NCBI RefSeq assembly: GCF_900112225.1
Contig: NZ_FOLD01000007.1
Coordinates: 1 to 64,000 of the forward strand
Direction of reading: 5' to 3'
Length of the DNA stretch: 64,000 nucleotides
Origin: Massilia yuzhufengensis
GTDB taxonomy: Bacteria; Pseudomonadota; Gammaproteobacteria; Burkholderiales; Burkholderiaceae_D
The translations under genes were made by a program, and so were the position numbers. Position 1 is the first letter of the stretch. Every line of letters starts with the position of its first letter. This document shows positions 31,189 to 39,885 of the stretch, in pieces. Under the pieces are notes generated by a model. The model was not told the origin of the DNA and ran no database searches. It saw only the letters and a program-made list of their open reading frames with translations.

Positions 31189-31443
31189 ATGGATCAGCAA
31201 GCGATTGACACCGCTATCGAGCGTCGCGCGTCAAGCAATCGTGCCGACATTCGGTTCATCAGGTTGAAGGAGGTGATAGCGATCTGCGGAAAGTCGCGCA
31301 GCAGTGTCTACGACGCGATCAAGAAGGGCGCGTTCCCAAGGCCAGTAAAGCTCCAGGGTCGATCGGCAGCATGGATCAAGAGCGAAGTCGAGCAGTGGGC
31401 GGTGCAGTGCATTCGTGCTAGCCGCCGAGATTGCGACTCCTAG
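31189..31443 (+). CDS. AlpA-family transcriptional regulator
   Basis: 84 aa. FIRLKEVIAICGKSRSSVYD then KKGAFPRPVKLQGRSAAWIK and VEQWAVQCI match the AlpA/phage-regulator HTH (MerR-like winged fold). AlpA proteins activate integrase genes of cryptic prophages and islands such as CP4-57 in E. coli, so a link to the integrase at 34900-36126 is plausible. I chose the ATG at 31189, with CTGGAGG upstream; the longer open frame is not family-like. It converges on the AbiEii gene with overlapping stop codons. Confidence 0.85.
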   Translation: MDQQAIDTAIERRASSNRADIRFIRLKEVIAICGKSRSSVYDAIKKGAFPRPVKLQGRSAAWIKSEVEQWAVQCIRASRRDCDS

Positions 31444-32297
31444 CCTGCCGCCCCACTGTCGAGTAAGCCCAACAGACGCCGTAGTTCCGCTATCACTTCT
31501 GCTAAGTCCGGCGCCATGAGTTTGCTCTTCGAAAGAAATGCTCGCCACTGCTGCTGTTTGGTTGGACTCGCCGCAAAAGCGTCAGACAGTCCGAGCGGCG
31601 CGGCCTGGGGCACCTCAGTTCTCCGGCGGGCAAACGTGGCCTGGACCGCCTGACGGAGAATAGCCTCATCGATCTCGGCATAGGTCGCAAGGAACCACAG
31701 GTCGAAGTAGTCCTTCAGGCGCGTGTTCGCCATACCCAAGCTGACGATCGCTTCGTACTTTTCGGCGATGACGGTGTACACGGGATAGGCACGCAACGAT
31801 GGTGGCGCGACATCGTCCAAAAGCGCTGGAAACTGCACGAGTTCTGCTGCAGGCGTCACGGCATCGCCGTATCCAACGTCAATCTGCACCGAACAGCGCG
31901 CGCCGTCCAGTGTGCCGAGCAGGGTAACTCGCACGCCTTCATAGTTGGCTTCCTTGCGAATCCGCGCCGCCTGCACGCTGCCCTGGTCGAAGACCATCCC
32001 GTCATCGGATGGCTGAGCACAGACCTGCTGAAAGACCTCGATCAGGTCGTCAAGCTCGGAAGGTCCGAAGCCAAGCAAGTCGATGTCCCGGGTTGGCCGG
32101 TGCGGTTGGTCGAACCACAGGTCGAAAAGGAGCGCGCCTTTCAGCAGGAACTGATCGGCCCAGGGCGACACGCTCAAACGGTACAGCAGCCGCTCAAGCG
32201 AATACCGCGTCAGGATCAGGTTGAAGTCCGTCCTGTCGGCCCGTGCGCGGTTCAGAAGCAGTGCGCGAACCGATGCAGCACGATTCGCTGCTTTCAT
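31440..32297 (-). CDS. abiEii: AbiEii-type nucleotidyltransferase toxin
   Basis: 285 aa. FLLKGALLFDLWF then RPTRDIDLLGFG is the nucleotidyltransferase motif of the AbiEii/AbiGii toxin family (DUF1814), and YTVIAEKYEAIVSLGMANTR is the conserved second motif. Toxins of this type IV-classified system transfer nucleotides to target RNAs and halt growth, aborting phage infection. The start at 32297 overlaps the antitoxin stop (ATGA). The longer open frame upstream is antitoxin shadow. Confidence 0.92.
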   Translation of the reverse strand: MKAANRAASVRALLLNRARADRTDFNLILTRYSLERLLYRLSVSPWADQFLLKGALLFDLWFDQPHRPTRDIDLLGFGPSELDDLIEVFQQVCAQPSDDGMVFDQGSVQAARIRKEANYEGVRVTLLGTLDGARCSVQIDVGYGDAVTPAAELVQFPALLDDVAPPSLRAYPVYTVIAEKYEAIVSLGMANTRLKDYFDLWFLATYAEIDEAILRQAVQATFARRRTEVPQAAPLGLSDAFAASPTKQQQWRAFLSKSKLMAPDLAEVIAELRRLLGLLDSGAAG

Positions 32298-32899
32298 GCC
32301 GCCCCCACCGCTTCCAGATACGGACGCATGACGTTTGCTACCCTGCAGATCTCCGCATAGCGCCACAGTTCGTCCATTGTCGCCCGCTTACCGTGCCAGG
32401 CTTCGCGCAGGGCTTCGAGCGCCACATCGAGGCCAATCTTGTTGCGGAACTTGAAACAGTCAGCAACCGTCTTCGCCACGCTGAACACGCGCACCTGGGC
32501 GCCAGCAAGGTCTGCAATGTCGACGCCCTCGGTCATCGCCGGTCCCGACATGCGGACCACCCGTAGCGGTGGATAGTCGAAACGCGGAGCACGAGCCTTG
32601 TGCGGTATCGCGAGCCAGACGTCGGATGACTGCTGCGTGGTCAGGTCATGAAAACGCAGCGCGGAAAGCAGGCATAGCACCCCGCTTCCGCTGCGTGTCG
32701 TTACCTCGGCAAAGCTCTCGTACTCGGACCCAGACCGGTCGGGCAATGTATACAGGCCGCGGCCGAGTTTGAGCAGCCGGCCTTCGTCGGTCAGCAAGGC
32801 CAGCAGTGCGCGCGATGCACCGGCACTGTCCACGTCTCGTGTACGCAGTATGCCTTTGGACCGGGCAAGCTCAAGAATTCGTTCAGCTTGTTGACTCAT
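32294..32899 (-). CDS. abiEi: AbiEi-type antitoxin/transcriptional repressor
   Basis: 201 aa with the N-terminal winged-helix domain of AbiEi antitoxins (ERILELARSKGILRTRDVDS then GRLLKLGRGLYTLP) and the C-terminal AbiEi_1-like domain (RVFSVAKTVADCFKFRNKIG). It represses its own operon and neutralises AbiEii. It is first in a two-gene operon with a 4-base overlap to the toxin. The promoter lies in the gap shared with the divergent methyltransferase-HNH gene. Confidence 0.92.
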   Translation of the reverse strand: MSQQAERILELARSKGILRTRDVDSAGASRALLALLTDEGRLLKLGRGLYTLPDRSGSEYESFAEVTTRSGSGVLCLLSALRFHDLTTQQSSDVWLAIPHKARAPRFDYPPLRVVRMSGPAMTEGVDIADLAGAQVRVFSVAKTVADCFKFRNKIGLDVALEALREAWHGKRATMDELWRYAEICRVANVMRPYLEAVGAA

Positions 32900-33102
32900 G
32901 AAGCCAGTCTACACAAAACATCGGCATTTATCCATATCTGCCGACATGTTGTTCAAAATCTTCTATTCTGGAGTGCCTAAACCGGATGCAGACTGAAGGC
33001 ATCGAATCCATTGGATTTGCATGCGATTGCAAACAGATTGATTGCTCTACGGCAGCATGCTTCGGCATACAATTGATGAGTCGACAAAACATACCGAAGG
33101 TC

Positions 33103-34839
33103 ATGCAGACCATTCCTCACTACGATCAGAACGCCGAGCAGCTTGTCTCCCAGTACGAATCGCTGACCTTCGAGCATGTGCACCCTGCCCTCCTGGATCT
33201 GCTGCCACCGCCCGGCGCGACGATTCTTGACGTCGGCGCCGGTTCCGGAAGGGACGCTGCCTGGTTTGCGGCCAAAGGATACGATGTCGTCGCCGTTGAG
33301 CCCTCGGAATCGATGCGTACGCTGGCGCGCCAGCGCCATCCTTCGCCACGCATTCACTGGGTGGCTGACAGCCTGCCGGACCTGGCCCAGGTACGCCGGC
33401 TGGGGCTCACCTTCGATCTGATCCTGCTCTCTGCGGTCTGGATGCACGTTCCACCGGCTGCCCGCCAGCGTGCCCTGCGAAAGCTGGCGACGCTGCTGTC
33501 GCCAAATGGACGCATCGCCATCAGCCTTCGCATCGGTCCACCCGATACCGAACGCGCCATGTACGAGGTGACGCTGCCGGAGCTGGCGGCGATGGCCCAG
33601 CAGTTCGGCCTCAGGTTGGTACGCACCGACGATAGCCCAGACAGGCTGGGTCGGCCGGGCATTTCGTGGACGACGGCGGTTCTTGGCCTACCCGATGATG
33701 GCTTAGGCGCACTTCCGCTTCTACGCCACTTGATCCTCACCGACGGGAAGTCATCGACCTACAAGATTGCGCTGCTACGTATCCTCGCCAGGATCGCCGA
33801 TACCGCGGCCGGAGCTGCCCGCCACGAATCGGACTCCGTTGTCCTGCCAATGGGCCTGGTGGCGCTCTTTTGGCTACGCATGTACAAGCCGCTCATCGAG
33901 GGTGGGCTTCCCCAGATGCCGCCCAACCGGGCCGGGAACGCACCGGGCTTCGTGACCAACAATTTCACTGCCTTGCGCCCTATTCGCCCGGTGGACCTCC
34001 GTGCGGGGATGGCGTTCTACGACAACACGGCGCGGCACCTTCACGGCAGCCTGTGGGAGATCTCCAGGCTGATACGCGAAATGCCGGTCAAGTACCTGCG
34101 CTGGCCGGCGAGCGACGAGAACATCTTCCACATCAGGCACCAGCGCCGCACATCGACACCATCAAGCCTGCGGATCGATGATCCTTTCCTGTGGAGCTTC
34201 GGCGAGTTCCATGTTCCCCTCCAGATCTGGGATGCGCTCAGCCACTATAACGTTTGGGTCGAGCCCGTCCTCGTTGCGGAATGGGTACGCCTAATGGAGT
34301 CCTACGCCGGGCAACTCGGTCCGGTACTCGGCCAGACTGCGTACTCGTTGCTGGTCTGGGCAGACCCCGAGCATGACACCAGCCTAGCGCGTGCCGCTGT
34401 CGAACGGATTCGCACCCAAGGTAAGTCCGTCTACTGCGTCTGGTCTGGCCAGCGATTGCGGGATGACTACGACATCGACCACTGTTTCCCCTTCGCCGCA
34501 TGGCCCTGCGGTGACGCCTGGAACCTGATGCCGGCATCGAAGCGGATCAATAACGAGAAGTCGAACCGCCTGGTCACCCAGACCGGACTGGAACGCGCCA
34601 GCGATCGGATCACCGAATGGTGGGAAGAGGCCTTCCTGTCGGCGGGAAGCGAGGCGCGTCACCGCTTCTTCCTCGAGGCCGAGCAAACCCTGCCGATGCT
34701 GGAGACTGCCGCTTCTCCGGCAGACCTGATCGATGCGATGAAGGTGCAGCGCATTCGCTTGGCAAAGGATCAGGGTTTGCGCGCATGGGAACCAGGCGCA
34801 ATCAAGGAGCAGCTTGCACTTACCCCAGACTACAGTTGA
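33103..34839 (+). CDS. Class I methyltransferase fused to an HNH-type nuclease domain
   Basis: 578 aa from the ATG at 33103; in-frame ATGs at 33076 and 32986 are alternatives. The N-terminal 200 residues are a SAM methyltransferase (motif I ILDVGAGSGRDAAWFA; post-motif DLILLSAVWMHV). The middle 240 residues are an alpha/beta region without a name known to me (STYKIALLRIL, VALFWLRMYKPLIEGGLPQ). The C-terminal part carries an HNH-like site: YCVWSGQRL, DIDHCFPFAAW, then WNLMPASKRINNEKS. The combination suggests modification plus cutting of nucleic acid in one chain, probably defence against incoming DNA. It sits between the AbiE operon and the island integrase. Confidence 0.8.
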   Translation: MQTIPHYDQNAEQLVSQYESLTFEHVHPALLDLLPPPGATILDVGAGSGRDAAWFAAKGYDVVAVEPSESMRTLARQRHPSPRIHWVADSLPDLAQVRRLGLTFDLILLSAVWMHVPPAARQRALRKLATLLSPNGRIAISLRIGPPDTERAMYEVTLPELAAMAQQFGLRLVRTDDSPDRLGRPGISWTTAVLGLPDDGLGALPLLRHLILTDGKSSTYKIALLRILARIADTAAGAARHESDSVVLPMGLVALFWLRMYKPLIEGGLPQMPPNRAGNAPGFVTNNFTALRPIRPVDLRAGMAFYDNTARHLHGSLWEISRLIREMPVKYLRWPASDENIFHIRHQRRTSTPSSLRIDDPFLWSFGEFHVPLQIWDALSHYNVWVEPVLVAEWVRLMESYAGQLGPVLGQTAYSLLVWADPEHDTSLARAAVERIRTQGKSVYCVWSGQRLRDDYDIDHCFPFAAWPCGDAWNLMPASKRINNEKSNRLVTQTGLERASDRITEWWEEAFLSAGSEARHRFFLEAEQTLPMLETAASPADLIDAMKVQRIRLAKDQGLRAWEPGAIKEQLALTPDYS

Positions 34840-34860
34840 TTGGCAACGCGGCGCAGCTGA

Positions 34861-34876
34861 TTACGTCATGACGTAA
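34861..34876. repeat. Perfect palindrome, copy 1
   Basis: TTACGTCATGACGTAA, 16-bp perfect palindrome between the methyltransferase-HNH gene and the integrase 3' end. Its 14-bp core recurs inside the integrase gene at 35554-35567. Confidence 0.75.
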
Positions 34877-34899
34877 TCTCCCATAGTGTCGAAAGTCAC

Positions 34900-36126
34900 T
34901 CACCTGCGTTCTTTCGCGATTAACGCCGCGGTTTGGTCGCTTGCGCAATAGTCGGCCCATGCCTGCATCAGGATCACACGCTTGTCGAGCAGGTCTCCGC
35001 GCCTGTATGCCGCCTCCACCCTGTCCGGCAGGTTGTGCGCCAGTGCATGTTCACATACCTCACGCGGGAACGAGTTGCCCTCCCACTCCGCGCACCAGTC
35101 GCGGAAAGTCGAGCGGAAGCCATGGACGGTGATGTCACTTCGCCCCATTCGTCGCAGGACGGCCGTCAGGCTCATGTCGGACAGCGTCGTCTTCGCGTCA
35201 CGCCCCGGAAAAACAAAGCCTCCATGACGCTCCAGCGCACGCAGGAGGGCTATCGCACCGGTGGACAGCGGCACGCGGTGCTCCTTCCCTGCTTTCATGC
35301 GCTCGGCGGGGATTCTCCACAGCTTCGCTTCAAGGTCGATCTCATCCCAGGTCGCGCCGCGCACCTCACCCGACCGGCACGCCGTCAGGATCGCGAACTC
35401 GATCGCGCGGGCAGAGACCCCTTCGCGCTGCCGCAGGTCCCACATGAAGCTGCCCACTTCACGCCATGCCAGCGCGGGATGGTTCTTCACCGGCGCGATC
35501 TTGTTCGGGTTGGCGAGCAGGTTCTCCAGGTGCCCGCGCCAGCGCGCCGGATTTACGTCATGACGTAGTTTGCGCGTGGCCGCCCAGTCTAGGATGCTCT
35601 CGATCCGCCCGCGCAGCCGTGTGGCGGTCTCCGTCTTCGTCTTCCAGATGGGGCTGAGCACCTTCACGATCAGGTCCGTGTCCACATCGGCCACCGGCAG
35701 CGCACCGATGACAGGGCTGGCATACATGGCGAGCGTGGTCTCCCACTGCGCCGCGTGTTTGGCGCTCTTCCAGCTGCCACGGTGCGCGTCGATGTACGAT
35801 GCAGCGCATTCGTCGAAGCTCACGCGCTTGGCCTGGCGCTGCGCATGCTCGGTTCGGGCTCTATCCCGTTCCTCCAGCGGGTCGCGCTTATCCAGCAGAA
35901 GCAGGCGGCATTCGCGCGCCTTCTCACGCGCGAGCGCCAGGTCGACGGTGATGCAGGAGCCAAGTCCCATCTCGCGGCGCCGTCCGGCGAGATCGTAGCG
36001 AAAGATCCAGCTCTTCGATCCGCTCCTGGACACCTGCAGCCACAATCCGCCACCATCGCCATAAAGACCTGGCCGGGTCACGGCGCGCACCTTGATCGCA
36101 GAAAGCTTGTTGATCGTGTAGCTCAT
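34900..36126 (-). CDS. P4-type tyrosine integrase of the island
   Basis: 408 aa from the ATG at 36126 (MSYTINKLSA); an in-frame ATG at 36186 adds 20 residues. It has the N-terminal arm-binding DUF4102 domain (GLYGDGGGLWLQVSRSGSKS), a core-binding domain, and a catalytic domain with TACRSGEVRGATWDEID (Arg), HGFRSTFRDW (His-Arg), ALAHNLPDRVEAAY (His, then the Tyr nucleophile). All catalytic residues are present, so it should be active. It ends the island next to tRNA-Ser, the expected attachment gene, with its start facing the tRNA. Confidence 0.95.
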   Translation of the reverse strand: MSYTINKLSAIKVRAVTRPGLYGDGGGLWLQVSRSGSKSWIFRYDLAGRRREMGLGSCITVDLALAREKARECRLLLLDKRDPLEERDRARTEHAQRQAKRVSFDECAASYIDAHRGSWKSAKHAAQWETTLAMYASPVIGALPVADVDTDLIVKVLSPIWKTKTETATRLRGRIESILDWAATRKLRHDVNPARWRGHLENLLANPNKIAPVKNHPALAWREVGSFMWDLRQREGVSARAIEFAILTACRSGEVRGATWDEIDLEAKLWRIPAERMKAGKEHRVPLSTGAIALLRALERHGGFVFPGRDAKTTLSDMSLTAVLRRMGRSDITVHGFRSTFRDWCAEWEGNSFPREVCEHALAHNLPDRVEAAYRRGDLLDKRVILMQAWADYCASDQTAALIAKERR

Positions 36127-36263
36127 CGGTGTACCCACCTTTCGACCACATTTTTCACTCTCAAACCTACCCACCACCCTACCCACTCGAACGAGCGGGA
36201 TGCAGGTAGATTCTAGTGGACGTCGGTGGACCCCGATTTTGACATTTCTCCTATGAGGAGACG

Positions 36264-36287
36264 AAAAAAAGCCCCAACGTGTGGGGC
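36264..36287 (-). terminator. Rho-independent terminator of tRNA-Ser
   Basis: On the minus strand GCCCCACACGTTGGGGC followed by seven T, starting 17 bases past the tRNA 3' end. A second small hairpin (TCTCCTATGAGGAGA) lies just beyond at 36247-36261, near the integrase start. Confidence 0.85.
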
Positions 36288-36303
36288 TTCAGTTCAGTAT
36301 GCT

Positions 36304-36393
36304 TGGCGGAAGCGGTGAGATTCGAACTCACGAACGGGTTCCCCCGTCGGCAGTTTTCAAGACTGCTGCCTTCAACCACTCGGCCACGCTTCC
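36304..36393 (-). tRNA. tRNA-Ser (anticodon UGA)
   Basis: 90 nt with encoded CCA. The acceptor GGAAGCG pairs with CGCTTCC, the anticodon loop reads CTTGAAA (anticodon TGA), there is a long class II variable arm (CGACGGGGGAACCCGTTCG) and a TTCGAAT T-loop. It decodes UCA and related serine codons. Its 3' end faces the integrase and is the probable attachment target of the island. Confidence 0.97.
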
Positions 36394-36465
36394 TTGAGGA
36401 ACCGGCATTATACATAAATCACCAGCGCCGGACAGGACGCATGTGAAGCCGCAGGCAGTGCGAAG

Positions 36466-36524
36466 GAATTGGGTACCGGCCTTCGCCGGTAGTCGTAGGC
36501 GCCAGTGGCGCGTACGACGGGCCG
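36466..36524. repeat. REP-like elements (family 1)
   Basis: GGTACCGGCCTTCGCCGGTA joined to GTCGTAGGCGCCAGTGGCGC plus GTACGACGG, between the tRNA gene and the end of the PAS-GGDEF-EAL gene. Confidence 0.7.
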
Positions 36525-36554
36525 CTGTTCGTGGCCGGGGTCGAGCACACGCTC

Positions 36555-38615
36555 CTAAGCCACCAGCAACCAGTTCTCCCGCAAGCATCGCTCGAAGTCC
36601 AGCGCCGGCACCGGCTTGCTGTACAGGTAGCCCTGCACCTCATCGCACCCCGCCTCGCGCAGGAAAGCCAGCTGCTCCAGGGTTTCGACACCCTCCGCAA
36701 TCACCCTCAACCCCAACTGCTGCGCCATGCTGATGATGGTCCCCGCAATCGCGCAATCGCTCGCATCGTCCGGGATCCCGCAGGTGAACGAGCGGTCGAT
36801 CTTGAGCGTATGGATCGGGAAGCGCTTCAGGTAGGACAGGCTCGAATACCCGGTCCCGAAATCGTCCAGCGACAGCGCCACCCCCAGCTGGTTGATCCGG
36901 TCCATGATCGCCGTCACGCGCTCGAAGTCGTGCATCAGCGTGCTCTCGGTGATCTCCAGCTCCAGCCAGGACGGATCGAGCTGGTAGCGCGCCAGGGTCT
37001 CGGCCACGCGCACCGGCAGCGCGGGCGTGAACTCGCGCGCCGACACGTTCACCGCCAGCCGGAATGGCGGCAGCCCGGCGCGCTGCCAGATCGCGGCCTG
37101 CGCGCAGGCCTGCTCCAGCACCCACTCGCCCACCTGCACGATCAGCCCCGTGGTTTCGGCCAGTGGGATGAATTCGCTCGGCGGCACCAGGCCGCGGGTC
37201 GGATGCATCCAGCGCACCAGCGCCTCGGCGCCGACGATGCGGTCGCTGCCGATCTCGAACTTGGGCTGGTAGTACAGGATCAATTCGCCATTGCCCAGCG
37301 CCTGGCGCAGGCCGGACTCGATGCGCATGCGTTCCTGCATGCCCTGGTTCATGTCCTGGCTGTAGAAGGCCACGCTGCGGTCGGGGTTCGATTCGTCCTG
37401 CTTGGCCCGCTCCATCGCGATGTCGGCCAGGCCCAGCAAGGTCTCGGCATCGCTGCCGTCCTGCGGATACACGCTGATGCCGATGCTGGCGCCCACGCGC
37501 AGGTCGTGGCCGCCGATCATGAAGGGCGCGTCCAGCGCGGCCTGCAGCTTCTGCGCCACCGTGGTGGCCTCGAAGTGCTGGCGGATGTCGAACAGGCCTA
37601 CCGCGAATTCGTCGCCGGACAGGCGCGCCACCACGTCTTCGTCGCGCAGCGTGTCGCGGAAGCGCTGGGCCACCTGGCGCAGCAGCTCGTCGCCGATGCG
37701 CCGGCCCAGGGTGTCGTTGATGCGCTTGAAACGGTTCAGGTCGACGAACAGCACGCAGCCGGCCGCCTCGTTGCGCTGGGCGACCATCAGGGCCTGGTCG
37801 ACCAGGCGCGCGAACAGCGTGCGGTTCGGCATGCCGGTCAGTTCGTCGTAGTAGGCCAGGTGGTGCAGCTGTTCCTCGGCCTGCTTGCGCTCGGTGATGT
37901 CGGTCAGGTAGGCGATCAGGCCGATCGGGCGCTCGGCCAGGTCGCGCAGCGGCGACAGCGACAGGCTGGCCCAGAACACGTCGCCCGATTTTTTGCGGCG
38001 CCGTACTTCCATCATGCGCCCGCCCTGCTCCGCGAAGGTGTCGTGGAAGCCTTCGTCCTCGTCGGCGTACAGGAACAGGATGTTGCGGCCGATCGCTTCC
38101 AGCGCGCTGTAGCCGAACAGTTCCTCGGCGCCGCGGTTCCAGCTGGTGATATAGCCCATCTGGTCCATCGTCAGCACCGATTCGTGGATCTGGTCGAGGA
38201 TCTGCGACTGGTGTGCGAGCTGGGCTTCCATCGCCGCGTAGGCGTGGGTCGAGCGCACCGCGAGCGAATGCACCTGCAGGAGCGATGCCGTCAGGTGGGC
38301 CAGGCTGGCCAGCTGGCGGGCGTCGTCGGGCGCGTAGTGGGCGCGCCCCGCCACCTCATAGATGCCGAACTGCTCCGAGGCGCCGGCCACCACCTGGCGC
38401 AGCACCGGGCTGGCGCCGATCGGCGAACCGACGCCGGCGCCGGCGCCGGGCAGGAAGCGGCCGCGCGGGCTGGCCAGCAGGTCGGCCGCGGCCTGGCCGA
38501 GCGCGTCGTGCAGGGCCTCGCCGCGCAGGCGCAGGACCGCGTCGCACACGGCGGCGGTGGCGCCATTGAAGTCGAGCGCCCGGTCCACCGATGCTACTTC
38601 GTGCATGTCACACAT
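36555..38615 (-). CDS. PAS-GGDEF-EAL c-di-GMP signalling protein
   Basis: About 686 aa. An N-terminal GAF-like region (residues 1 to about 140) is followed by a PAS domain (ILDQIHESVLTMDQMGYITS; SWNRGAEELFGYS), a GGDEF domain whose loop is SGDEF, and an EAL domain with [21 protein letters not shown] and EGVETLEQL. Both enzymatic halves look intact, so it could make or degrade c-di-GMP, with EAL activity the safer guess. The start at 38615 overlaps the stop of the HDOD gene by eight bases; ATG 38606 is possible. No membrane helices, so it is cytoplasmic. Confidence 0.92.
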   Translation of the reverse strand: MCDMHEVASVDRALDFNGATAAVCDAVLRLRGEALHDALGQAAADLLASPRGRFLPGAGAGVGSPIGASPVLRQVVAGASEQFGIYEVAGRAHYAPDDARQLASLAHLTASLLQVHSLAVRSTHAYAAMEAQLAHQSQILDQIHESVLTMDQMGYITSWNRGAEELFGYSALEAIGRNILFLYADEDEGFHDTFAEQGGRMMEVRRRKKSGDVFWASLSLSPLRDLAERPIGLIAYLTDITERKQAEEQLHHLAYYDELTGMPNRTLFARLVDQALMVAQRNEAAGCVLFVDLNRFKRINDTLGRRIGDELLRQVAQRFRDTLRDEDVVARLSGDEFAVGLFDIRQHFEATTVAQKLQAALDAPFMIGGHDLRVGASIGISVYPQDGSDAETLLGLADIAMERAKQDESNPDRSVAFYSQDMNQGMQERMRIESGLRQALGNGELILYYQPKFEIGSDRIVGAEALVRWMHPTRGLVPPSEFIPLAETTGLIVQVGEWVLEQACAQAAIWQRAGLPPFRLAVNVSAREFTPALPVRVAETLARYQLDPSWLELEITESTLMHDFERVTAIMDRINQLGVALSLDDFGTGYSSLSYLKRFPIHTLKIDRSFTCGIPDDASDCAIAGTIISMAQQLGLRVIAEGVETLEQLAFLREAGCDEVQGYLYSKPVPALDFERCLRENWLLVA

Positions 38616-39780
38616 TGCGGCCCACCTGGATCGCCCAGTGATAGGCATTGAGCTGGCTGTGCCACCAGTCGGCCGGCGCGATGCCCGCCTCCAGCAGGTC
38701 GCCGCGCGACGGGTGGTTTTCGGTCAGGCGCAGCCAGCGGCCCAGGGTGCCGGCGCGGCTGAGCAGCGCGTCGGACACGTGCTGCGGCAGGTGCAGTTCG
38801 GCGACGATCTCGGTCATCGGCATGTGCAGCAGCCGGTCGAGCAGCGAGAACACGCCGGCCATGAATGCCAGGTCGCCTTCGTCGCGGTCGCCGCCCCTGG
38901 CCTTGCACAGCGCCTCCAGTTGCGCGCCGCGGCGCGCGGCCAGCGGCAGCAGCAGGTTCGGCAGGCCGTCGGCGCCCTGGCGCGCGTACAGCAGCAGTTG
39001 CAGCCAGCGCTGCAACTGGCGCCGGCCGAGCAGGCTGATGGCCTGGTTGAAGCTGGTGATCTGGATGCTCACCGCAAACGCCGCCGAATTGACCAGCTTG
39101 AGCAGGTGGAAGGACAGCGCCGGGTCCTGCTTGAGCTGCTGTTCGATCTCGCGCGAATCGGCGTCGCGCGAGAGCAGGCCAAGCAGGGTCAGGATGCGGC
39201 GCTTGGTGTTGCCGTCATGCGCGTCGCCGTGGGCGAGAAGCGGGTCGTAGGGATAGTCGCCGCCGAACCAGTCGAAGCCGGCCATCTCGCAGGCCGAAAA
39301 CCGCTGGGCGCTGTCGACGCCGCGCGCCAGGTGCGGGCCGAACAGCGCGACCAGCCGGCCGTGCGGCAGGGCGTCGTGGGCGCAGTCGCGCGCGATGGTG
39401 CGCAGCGCGGGCGGCACAGGCACGCCGGCCGGCGTCGCGCCGTCCAGCCAGATGCGGTAACCAAATTCATGCAGTTCGGCCAGGCGCCGCCCTGCCCCAT
39501 CCTGCGCCAGCGCGGCGGCGGCAACGACGAAGCCGATGCGGTTGGCCGGCATCAGGGCCAGCACGGGCGGGGTGAGCGCAAACGGGTCGTCCAGCATCAG
39601 CAGGCCGTCGAGCGGGGCGATGGCGGCCAGCAGGTCGGGGGCGCCGAACAGGGCCTGCAGGCGCTGCGTTAGGCCGGGACCGTTGTCGACGCGCAGGCAC
39701 AGCGCAACCCATTCGTTCTGCCCATTGGCGACCGGATCGATTGCTACCAGCGGTAACGGGTGTGGGTCCAGCTCGGCCAT
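38608..39780 (-). CDS. HDOD-domain protein with degenerate EAL-like N-terminus
   Basis: 390 aa of the YuxH/CdgJ type (COG3434). The N-terminal half resembles EAL domains in layout (CEMAGFDWFGGDYPYDP at its end) but lacks the EAL and metal residues. The C-terminal half is an HDOD domain (LLSRDADSREIEQQLKQDPA, SFHLLKLVNSAAF, ISLLGRRQLQRWLQLLLYA). Such proteins act as c-di-GMP-linked regulators of motility without enzyme activity. It is translationally coupled to the downstream PAS-GGDEF-EAL gene, so the pair probably forms one signalling unit. Confidence 0.9.
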   Translation of the reverse strand: MAELDPHPLPLVAIDPVANGQNEWVALCLRVDNGPGLTQRLQALFGAPDLLAAIAPLDGLLMLDDPFALTPPVLALMPANRIGFVVAAAALAQDGAGRRLAELHEFGYRIWLDGATPAGVPVPPALRTIARDCAHDALPHGRLVALFGPHLARGVDSAQRFSACEMAGFDWFGGDYPYDPLLAHGDAHDGNTKRRILTLLGLLSRDADSREIEQQLKQDPALSFHLLKLVNSAAFAVSIQITSFNQAISLLGRRQLQRWLQLLLYARQGADGLPNLLLPLAARRGAQLEALCKARGGDRDEGDLAFMAGVFSLLDRLLHMPMTEIVAELHLPQHVSDALLSRAGTLGRWLRLTENHPSRGDLLEAGIAPADWWHSQLNAYHWAIQVGRNV

Positions 39781-39885
39781 TGTGGTGGGCTCTCAGTGAT
39801 ATTCGATCAATCTTATTGCACCGATTATCAGAAAGCAACACCTTTTGTTTCTCTACGGATACTTTCTATACATACTCACGCAATA

